From Schistosoma mansoni (Eukaryota; Platyhelminthes; Trematoda; Strigeidida; Schistosomatidae), in assembly GCF_000237925.1 (NCBI RefSeq), contig NC_031496.1:5597911-5661910 (forward strand): a stretch of DNA of 64,000 nucleotides. Direction: 5' to 3'. Below, piece by piece: positions 56,000-64,000 of the stretch. Within the stretch, counting starts at the first letter, position 1. Every line of letters begins with the position of its first letter. The notes below the pieces were generated by a model. That model had not been told where the DNA came from. It was given only the letters and a program-made list of their open reading frames with translations, and ran no database searches. Position numbers and translations under genes: made by a program.

Positions 56000-58900
56000 G
56001 TAAGCAATTCATTATCAATTATCTCTTTTATCCTATCTAAGATGTGCTTGTGTGCATTAAACATTTTTATAACCATTCTCAAAGCTCCATCGACGATGAG
56101 TTTGTTTAAAATTCTGTACTATTTCTGATTAATTGCGGTACTAGGTAATGTGGTGATGCTTAAGAAACAAATAAAACCAATTGACGAATTACGTATGAAA
56201 TCATTGCGAATTAAACCACAGTGGTACAAACTTACAATTAAGCACTCGTTGGATAGATTACGTGTCCGTGAAGTCTAAGCATATCTGACTATCAATGTTT
56301 AATGCGTGTGCAGTATCTTGCATTTTTTCATTTATTTAGTAGATGTTTTGTCTAAGTGCATTATTTTCACTGAGGGTTTAATTTCAAACCACTTTCACTT
56401 TATTTGTTTTCATCTAGCAAGTTAGGACGGACTTTATTGTCCTGTTTGTTGAATACATGTTGATAGCTTTCTATGACTAGAATAAAATCCCCTGTGAAAA
56501 TTATGCTTTTATATGGCAGTACTGATTTACAGAATAAACGGGAAAATGCTCGAAAATGCTAGCACTCTTACCGATTTTTGGAAAAGGATGGTTATCCTCA
56601 TCCACACCCGAAAACAAAATATTTTGATTTTGTTGCGCTACTTCAGCTATTAGTTTTTTTATTACAAACAACTCACCTATAGGTCACAATTTATGGGATG
56701 AAATTTTATTATTCAGTTGCGAATTTTTCATATTCTATACAGTTTTTTGTTATATGCCTGCTTTATATCTGTATAATTACTAAGATTCTACATGCGGAAT
56801 TTCATCATCTTGAGGGAAAGAAGTATTCAGAGTCCACGTAACATTTTTAAATTTCTATGATTATGTACTTTATGGACTCTTTTACAAGTATATGAGGATT
56901 CATTACACACACTGTATGAATCATATTAAGAGGCACTAAGTGAGCTGTTCATTTCCCCCCAGTCGATAGCTGTTACCTCAATTCTTGTCTATTTCATTAG
57001 CGCAGTTCAGTTATACCTAACCCATAAGATCTTATGGTGTCTAAAAATTTAACCAAAAATGACGGAAGTGAGTGCCGTTATTATCATGGTGTTAGTACTT
57101 GTAATGTGCCTAAATTATTAAGTAAGTGCTAGGAGTAATTTCAGCCTGTTAAAAGGATTTATCCAAGAAGGGTTATACTTACTAAGTATATCACCGAGGA
57201 ACATGGATCTTTGAAGTACCTTTTAAACAAGCGGTTAAGACAGTTTAGGGAGTTGCCTGACTGATATTCTATTAAGTCTTAGTGTCCCACTGCTCGTCCC
57301 GGTTGTAACTTCTGTTCCAACTCTTGCATTTGTCTATAAGCTTGTGCAAAACATAAATGGGAACAAGTAATACGAATTGGCGTCAGATGTCTTTTATGTT
57401 GGTTGTTAGGGATTTACTTTTAGGCTAAATAAAGTATTGTTTAGCGCAAATCGGAAGTACCCCCCTAATGCACTTACATTATTAGTTTTCGAGTGAGATA
57501 AGAATAATTTAGCTACCTGAAAATTTACGAGGTCTTTTGGAAACAAAGTCATTGGTTTGAAACCATGGACATACTTACAAATGGCCCTCGCTAGGCCTAT
57601 TTTGTTGACCTAGAAGTATGATTTGAGTTAACTGATTGGATGACTGAGCGACAAATCTTGTACAAAGAGTATGGTGACTATCGGAAATCGAAATCTGTGA
57701 CAGGAAACTTGTGATACTGATGGAACACGATAATAGTGACACGATTTCATTTATCTCATATAGTTTTGTTCTGTTATTTTATAAATAAAAGACATCGTCA
57801 TATAAATAAAAAGCTTCACAATCGAAGTTTACGGCTCGGAAACTAAAACCTGGTAGTATTATATGCCTGAATTAGGATCTCATTGGGTCGCTGAGCTGTC
57901 AATGCAAATGTTAAATAAGTGGTTCTACATGTCGACATTTCAATCTCTAAATTTACTTGCTTCTATTAAACATTAGTTAACATTCTCAATAATTCGACCA
58001 GTCTTGTTAAGTTTATTGGTTGTACAAAAGTTAAAATAAATATTTTAGGAAGCGAAAACGTCGTTTGGCTGATCGTCTTCTTACAAAAACGGTACGAGAA
58101 ATCATTCCGGAGTCTGAATCATATATGGAGCTTTTAGAAGTTGAAAAGAAATTGGATTTTGTTTTGATGCGTAAACGTTTAACACTACAGGAAGCAATGA
58201 AAAAGCCTTTCAAGGTAGTTTGTCAATCTTTGGACAGTATCAACATTTCTTTATAGGTGAAGCGCAAATTAAGAGTCATGCTCAGCAGCACTTTTAAGCC
58301 TGGCTCTACTGTTATGCCTGTTGGATCAGATGCACAAACTACACCTGGTGATTGTGCACCTGGTTGGGAGCTGAAAGTCGAAGGGCAGTTATTGGATAAA
58401 GTAAGTAGATATAATAATTGTTTTTTCGTCAACACTCCTGTCCATCGTAAATTTCAGTAAATAAGTTCTTTAGGTGATATCGTATTAGCTCATTGATATT
58501 ATATATGTTTGATCGATTCAAACACTAACTATATTTGAAGAGTTAAAATACTAGTCTTGTGGTCAACTATGTCTTTATAGGGTTAGGCCCCAAAATGCCG
58601 AGAGTGGGGAAAGTCCGCTCACCCTCTCGAACTGCTCTCACACGGCCACGCGTATACAGCCTCTGCCCGGGAAGTCCTACTCACTGACTTCTCGTGGCGG
58701 GGGTGTTGTTTACGAAAGTGAGAGGACGAAAAGCGAATGTCCGGCGCTATAACCGGGTTGGTGGACACGGAAAGTCCACCTATGGGGAGTTGGAAAACCC
58801 TGATTCCAAACCAATGGTGCACATGGGCTCCGGGGTCCCGAGAGAATAAAAGGCATATGAACCTATTGTTGATCACCGGCTACCATGGGACTGCATCTCC

Positions 58901-61900
58901 TCACGATGCTCCACTGCCTTGTGAGTTAGACCTTTAGGTCAAAGACTCGGGGTGTGGCCCCCTAAGAGAACCACCTGCTTCAGTCTGGGCACCCGGGCAG
59001 TATCATAGCCCTTACACAAATAAATGAAATGATGATTTCTACTGACAATATTCACGCTCTTACTGAAAGTCAGACAATTTACATTATTATTATTATTATT
59101 ATTTACTACGTCGCTTATTCACTCCCTTTTATTCCTTACTTTTCAACTTATGCAGCAGCTCGCCCATGGTGGAAACTCTGTTTTATCTAAACGATCTTTA
59201 GTCACTGTCTGATCGAAAGTGAATGCTTCCACCGAATACGAATACTGAACCAGTCTTTCTGAAACCACGTACAACGTTCAAACTGGCTTCCTTCAACGTT
59301 CGCACACTAATGCAGATCGGACAACAGATAGGGCTGGCTTTGTCCTTAGAAAGTCTTAATGTTGACGTTTGTTGTCTATCCGAGACCCGTATTCAAGACT
59401 CTCGTGAAGTACTACAAATTCGCTCTCCACCTGTTGCTTTAAAAGGCTTGTTTTACGTGTGTTTATCCAGGGACCCTGCAGCATCTTCGTCTGGTCTTGC
59501 TGGCGTTGGTGTCGGACTAAGCGCTAGAGCTGAGGCAGCACTAATCGATTGGATCCCTATTAACAGTCGGTTGTGTGCTGTTAGATTAGAAAGCCCCATC
59601 AAAGTAAGAAGAAATCGGCGTGAGAAACGATGTCTTTTTGTCATCTCCGACTATGATCCGACAGATTGCAGCCCGGATGCAATCAAGGATGAATTCTACC
59701 ACCAGTTAACTTTTCTTCTCGAGAAAGCGCGTTCGACAGATATTGTATTACTAGCCGGAGACTTGAATGCACAGATCGGGTGTCTAGGCACAGAAGCGAG
59801 TCGTTTAGGTGGCCAATGGGGACTTGTTGGTCGCATTGGTTGCAACTGCATGACGCCATGAAAATGGCAAATTAAGTCGCTTGCGGCTTCGCGAAACGTC
59901 CCGCTTATAAGCACTAGGCTTCTGGGTCCTTACAACTGATCGAAGCCCGTCGGTCTTCTCCGGGTAACCGTGAGTTTGACCACAAACGAAGGCTGTTACG
60001 CAACGAAATTGGGCAAAGCTTGCGTAAGGACTGAGAAGCCTGGTGGTCGAAGCGTGCTAATGAGCTGAAAGCAGCAGCTGCATCTGGTAACTGCCGGAAG
60101 CTCTTCCAACTCATCCGAGCCACTGGCAGAAAGAAGTCTGGTGTCAGTGAAACAATCTGTGAAAATGACGGGATGCCAATTACTAACATCTGTCGACGTC
60201 TTGGACGATGGGCGGAATTTTTCGAAGGGCAGTTCAACTGGCCTTGCTGCCCCGGCAACATCGACCAGTTTGTCCTGCCCCCCATGGCCGGTGACGACTG
60301 ATCCACCAAACGAGGCGGAAGTCCGCAAGGAACTCCAACTCCTGAGACGCTAAAAATCACCGGGCCCAGATGACTTACCTCCGGCTCTTTTCAAAGATGG
60401 TAGTGATTTTGTGGCTAGGGAATTGACTGCGTTGTTTATGAAGGTTTGGGAGCTAGAGTGTTCCCTATCTTTAAAAAGGGTTTAGGTCGTTCCTGTAACA
60501 ACTATCGGAGGATAAGTCTACTTCCGATTGCGTCCAAACTATTGGCTTCTGCCATACTTCGTAGGTTGTTTAAAACCCGAGAAAAATTGACTCGCGAGGA
60601 GCAGGCTGGTTTTCATTCTGGTCGAGGATGCATTGATCATATCTTCACCCTTCGCCAAATGTTAGAACACCGTCATATTTATCACAGGCCAACAATCGTA
60701 GTGTTTCTTGATATCAGAGCTACCTTCGATTCGTTGGACAGGACTGTTCTCTGGGATTGTCTATTGAAGAAGGGTGTGCCTGAGAAGTTTATTAACATCT
60801 TAAAGGCCCTGTATACAAACACCTCAGGCGGAGTGAGAACATTCGAGCAGTGGGGTTAGATAGGGTTGCACAATCTTACCATTCCTCCTCAACTTTGCCA
60901 TCGATGACATTCTGAAAACAGCTCTGATGGGTGTAAGTAATGGCGATGTGGATCTGTTGCTTGGAGAATGACTTATCGATCTTGAGTATGCGAATTATAT
61001 TGTCTTACTGTGCGATAATGCCCAAGGCATGCAATCCGCACTTAATCAGTTGGAAATCAGTGTCCACAGGTACGGTATGTGCTTTGCACCTTCGAAGTGC
61101 AAAGTACTTCTACAAGACTGGCAGGATTCTAATCCTGTACTCACCCTGGGTGGTGAGCAGAAGTTCGTGTATCTAGGTAGTTGCATTAGTGAGTGATGAG
61201 ATCGATGCACGTATAGTGAAAGCCAGAGCGGCTTATGCCAATCTGAGCCATCTTTGGCGCCTTCGTGATGTTAGTCTGGCTGTAAAAGGTCGGATCTACA
61301 ACACGTCGGTGAGAGCAGTTTTGCTCTATGCTTGTGAAACCTGGTCTCTCCGAGTTGAAAATGTTAGACGACTCTCTATGTTCGATCATCGTTGTCTCCG
61401 AAGGATTGCTGACATCCAATGGCAACACCATGTTAGTAATGCAAAGGTTCGGCATCGTGTGTTCGGGCACAGAGACGATAATCCGATTGGTGTCACCATC
61501 TCGAAACATCGACTTCGGTGTCTTGGACATGTTCTACGAATGTCGTCTCAGAAAATTCCTCGTCGTGTATTATTTGCCGACGCTGGGACTGGTTGGAAAA
61601 AGCGCAGAGGTGGTCAGTGTATGACATGGTGTCGTGGTATGAAAGGAAGCTGCAAAGGGCTGGTTTCTGTCGGTCCTTCACGACTCCCTGACTGGGGTCC
61701 AAGAGATGGTGCCACACAGTGGCTAAAGACATCAGATATGGCTCAGAATAGAAGCCAGTGGCGATCCTGCTGTAACTTTCTTTTACTTTCTCCATAAAGA
61801 GTGGTTATAACTTTCTTAACTGAAAGAGTCTTCTGGTTGTACATTTCAGTTCCCCCCATCATTACTCTTATTTTTTTTTATTTTTTCTTTATATATATAT

Positions 61901-62999
61901 ATATGCATCTTACCTCTTTTCTCTTCCCATTCTCATTGTTTTGTGTGGCGCATATATATCTGGTGCCTCTTTGTACCAATATTTATGTGTTGAAATAACT
62001 AAGTAAATAAATAGGGTTAGATATTACTTAACGATGATAATTTTAAAACCTACTAAGGTAATTTTATACTTGTGTGAATATCTCTCATCGATGCCAATAA
62101 GCATTGAGTGTATTATGGCGGATTAGCGTAGCTTGTGATACACTGTAGTGTCGAGTACTATGTCAATCCCGCACGGGATATTCTAGCTTCCGGACGGACC
62201 AATTTATTCATTTTGAGTCATATTTTGACCATGCCAACTGCTCACTTATATCCTTGACTGTTTTTATATGAGCGTATGTGTGTGTGTATCCCTTGCCTTA
62301 TTAATCACATGTTTTTAGCTTATTTTTTCTGGCTATAAATATTGTGTCACGCTTTATCAGTTGGATTTGGAATGTTTTCCTTCTCCTATCAGCTTCGCTT
62401 CAGTTTCCCGCTTCTCACCCTTAATGTCTATGTGAATAAACGAGTATCGGAAATAAATTCATCCAATAAAACCGTACTCGTTTTCCTATTACCGCCATCG
62501 CACAAGCGGGATTAGCCTAGGTGCAATATAGGGAGTTAAATGGAAGACTCATATTCATGGCGTTTTCTGCATCCATCCAAATTGTAGTCAAATCAACGGG
62601 GCACTGAAACATCATGTTTAATTGTATATGCAAGGTGAAACTAAAGCAGGCAATTAGTAGCAGAATTACCTAGGTTTGTAAATAGTTGATGACTTTTTAC
62701 TTTTATACGTCTCATGTTTAGGAAACATGATTGTCATTTAATATCATCCAATATCGGTGTACATGACTCCATGCATTATTAGTATGTTCCTGACGTAAGA
62801 TTGGCTGGATTAGTAAAAAAAGTGTATTTTTGCATTTTAGCCTGGTCAACCAAGTAATAATGACCCGAAATGTCGTAGAAAATTTTCATCATTTTTTAAA
62901 TCACTTGTAATCGAATTGGATCGTGAACTTTATGGTCCTGATAATCATCTAGTTGAGTGGCACAGAACAGCTACAACAGCTGAAACTGATGGATTCCAG
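55864..62999 (+). CDS. SMARCD/BAF60 SWI/SNF subunit, N-terminal half (continues beyond window)
   Basis: Four exons with matching phases: 55864-55999, 58049-58214, 58257-58400, 62841-62999. The protein is the BAF60/SMARCD accessory subunit of SWI/SNF chromatin-remodelling complexes, which links the core complex to transcription factors in the nucleus. Landmarks shared with human SMARCD1-3: a Pro/Gly-rich N-terminus, [87 protein letters not shown] and [20 protein letters not shown]. The window ends before the SWIB domain. The first coding exon was not found upstream. The largest intron (58401-62840) hosts a complete LINE insertion. Confidence 0.95.
56000..58048. other. SMARCD intron, nothing firm
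   Basis: A short stretch near 57426-57455 (GCGCAAATCGGAAGTA) resembles part of dispersed repeat R1. No other repeat or frame was recognised. Confidence 0.4.
58049..58214 (+). CDS. SMARCD exon b
   Basis: Encodes [20 protein letters not shown] to [12 protein letters not shown]. Matches [20 protein letters not shown] and RKRLDIQEALKRP of SMARCD. Confidence 0.95.
58215..58256 (+). other. 42-nt mini-intron of SMARCD
   Basis: GTAGTT ... CTTTATAG. Retention would keep the frame but ends in an in-frame TAG, so splicing is needed for the full protein. Confidence 0.85.
58257..58400 (+). CDS. SMARCD exon c
   Basis: [20 protein letters not shown] to [12 protein letters not shown], donor GTAAGT. Separated from exon b by a 42-nt intron. 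Confidence 0.95.
58577..62020 (+). mobile_element. End-to-end LINE with 10-bp target-site duplication, dead
   Basis: ATAGGGTTAG at 58577-58586 and 62011-62020 bounds a 3424-bp element. The 5' leader (58587-59220) holds an (ATT)n run at 59083-59103. Endonuclease 59223-59861: [43 protein letters not shown] part 60446-60859: [32 protein letters not shown]. The region after the RT fingers lacks the QGCPLSPF block, and the YADD box reads YANY (60980-61005), losing catalytic Asp residues. C-terminal domain 61189-61797: [41 protein letters not shown]. 3' end: GCGCATATATATCTGGTGCC then AAATAACTAAGTAAATAA. At least four frame breaks. Confidence 0.93.
59083..59103. repeat. (ATT)n microsatellite
   Basis: About 21 bases of ATT repeat inside the LINE leader. 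Confidence 0.9.
62116..62525 (+). mobile_element. Possible solo LTR
   Basis: A roughly 400-base block with promoter- and terminator-like order: CTATAAATA (about 62334), then AATAAA words at about 62435-62470, then an end near CGCCATCGCA. Similar words GCGGATTAGCGTAG and GCGGGATTAGCCTAG stand at the two edges. No internal coding region. Family unknown and no exact target-site duplication shown. It lies in the large SMARCD intron, right of the LINE. Confidence 0.35.
62841..62999 (+). CDS. SMARCD exon d
   Basis: [20 protein letters not shown] and [15 protein letters not shown] are nearly identical to vertebrate SMARCD. Ends in phase 0 before GTATAT. Confidence 0.96.
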
Positions 63000-63697
63000 G
63001 TATATATTGTGTTTTATGTAACGGATTTTTTTTGTTCAAATCAAACGTGTATTTTCTTAGTTGATGCTTTTTATTCTTTATAAAAAGACTAGTGTTTTGT
63101 TCATATTTATTTTCTACTTGCAACCAATAAACGTTGATTGTTTGTACTCTTATTGCAAATGTGGGATACCTTGTTTATTATATATATTGTTTATTAAGTT
63201 AATATGTGAAGTGATTAAACCAATAAAAGTAGTTATTAGTAAGTAACATAATTAGATAGCATCAGATAAATGTCAAATGGAGAATGACTGTTAAACATAT
63301 GTGCATTGTGGTAGTAGATTTTGAACCATCCTAACTAGAATCTACAATCATGTATTTCTATATCTCAAGGATCACAGTCATGGACAGCTCGTATCAGCGA
63401 TTTTAAATATATGGATTGGCTCTGTTGTGATGAAGTGGTTTTTCAATATGCTAGCAATTTTCCCGAAATGACTTAATTCTTGTGAACTTTTCGCGCCATC
63501 TACCTCAAACAGCTTTACAGATAGATGTAAGATGAAAAGTAAATAGCTAGACAACATGCTTGTCTTCTGACATATTCGAACATTCTCTCGTACAAAAAGC
63601 GGTGTGTTCGATTGTATATGGAGTCCAGATTTCTGTATCCCTGTCAAGATTTTGTTAACAAGGTATTAACCATTATGTACGTTTAAATTCATTTAGT
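63000..63697. other. SMARCD intron, nothing recognised
   Basis: AT-rich. The frames at 63061-63246 and 63378-63647 are not convincing. Confidence 0.4.
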
Positions 63698-64000
63698 ATT
63701 GTTTGTTTGAATCTTCCCATCGATGTGTTAGGACTGCAACTGGTCAGTCTCTTATTGGCATATGTGCATACTGTGCGTATTGCCTCGATATAGCCTTAAT
63801 TCACAAGCATGGTAAGCAGAGATGGATAGTGGCTAGCAGTGGAATCCAGGACGCGCGTTTCGTCCTATTTGGAACTCGTCAGCTAGATGTACCTGCATCT
63901 CAGAGTTGATGTTCACTCTGGGACTCGAACTCAGTACTCTCGCTTCAAACGCCATCGTATTATCCACTCGGCCACTGAGTCCTGATAGCCAAGCACAAGC
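63698..64000 (-). mobile_element. tRNA-derived SINE with complete hammerhead (Smalpha-type)
   Basis: Read on the minus strand from the window edge: an A box TGGCCGAGTGG (about 63967-63977), a B box GAGTTCGAGTCCC (about 63920-63932), the hammerhead (63838-63892), then a body ending near TTCAAACAAACAATAC (63698). The 5' end may extend beyond the window. It is the least damaged of about eight hammerhead SINEs seen here and lies in a SMARCD intron, antisense to the gene. Confidence 0.85.
63838..63892 (-). ncRNA. Hammerhead ribozyme, core complete
   Basis: On the minus strand: stem I strand ATCTAG, CTGACGA (conserved CUGANGA), stem II GTTCC-AAAT-AGGAC (one G-U wobble), GAAAC, stem III CGC/GCG, the cleavage triplet GTC, then CTGGAT closing stem I. 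All core positions needed for cleavage are present. Schistosome hammerheads of this design cleave SINE transcripts, so activity is expected but not shown. Confidence 0.85.

Overview
The window looks like a piece of a blood-fluke (Schistosoma-type) nuclear genome. It is AT-rich, its genes are split into short exons by long introns (plus one 42-nt intron), and it carries the usual schistosome mobile elements: RTE-like LINEs with TAAG tails, a second LINE type with a C-terminal LRWLGHVLRM domain, Penelope-like pieces, and tRNA-derived SINEs carrying hammerhead ribozymes (Smalpha type). No prokaryotic features are present. The species cannot be fixed from the sequence alone.

Genes, left to right. 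(1) 1255-1740 (+) is probably the last exon of an unidentified gene. (2) 2595-23995 (+) holds eleven phase-consistent exons of a beta-N-acetylhexosaminidase (GH20). The start lies upstream or was not found, and the C-terminus carries two hydrophobic segments. (3) 34481-35634 (-) has two weak candidate exons, one with a transmembrane segment. (4) 43719-44017 (+) is the last exon of an RGG-box protein resembling a nucleolin tail. (5) 48053-48679 (-) is an unspliced TNFAIP8/TIPE-family gene. (6) 55864-62999 (+) holds the first four recognised exons of a SMARCD/BAF60 SWI/SNF subunit, which continues past the window.

Most of the remaining sequence is repeats. The hexosaminidase introns hold LINE, SINE and Penelope-like fragments, including a 580-bp RTE+SINE chimera present twice without visible difference (11258-11837 and 19685-20264) and a 229-bp RTE block present twice in opposite orientation. 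The 24-43 kb stretch is mainly degenerate LINE and SINE copies plus a 200-N assembly gap. It includes a 2.1-kb RTE copy with a 12-bp target-site duplication. The largest SMARCD intron contains an end-to-end but dead 3.4-kb LINE (58587-62010) with a 10-bp target-site duplication. Three short elements (23-390, 23030-23287, 42723-42884) join the 5' and 3' ends of that LINE type without its coding part and look like a non-autonomous family.

The most notable observations are the membrane-segment tail on the hexosaminidase, hammerhead SINEs with twin-priming-like inversions (one bounded by a 16-bp target-site duplication), one SINE with a complete hammerhead core at the right edge, the duplicated RTE+SINE chimera, and the LINE-derived mini-elements. 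All repeat comparisons were made by eye. No database search was run.
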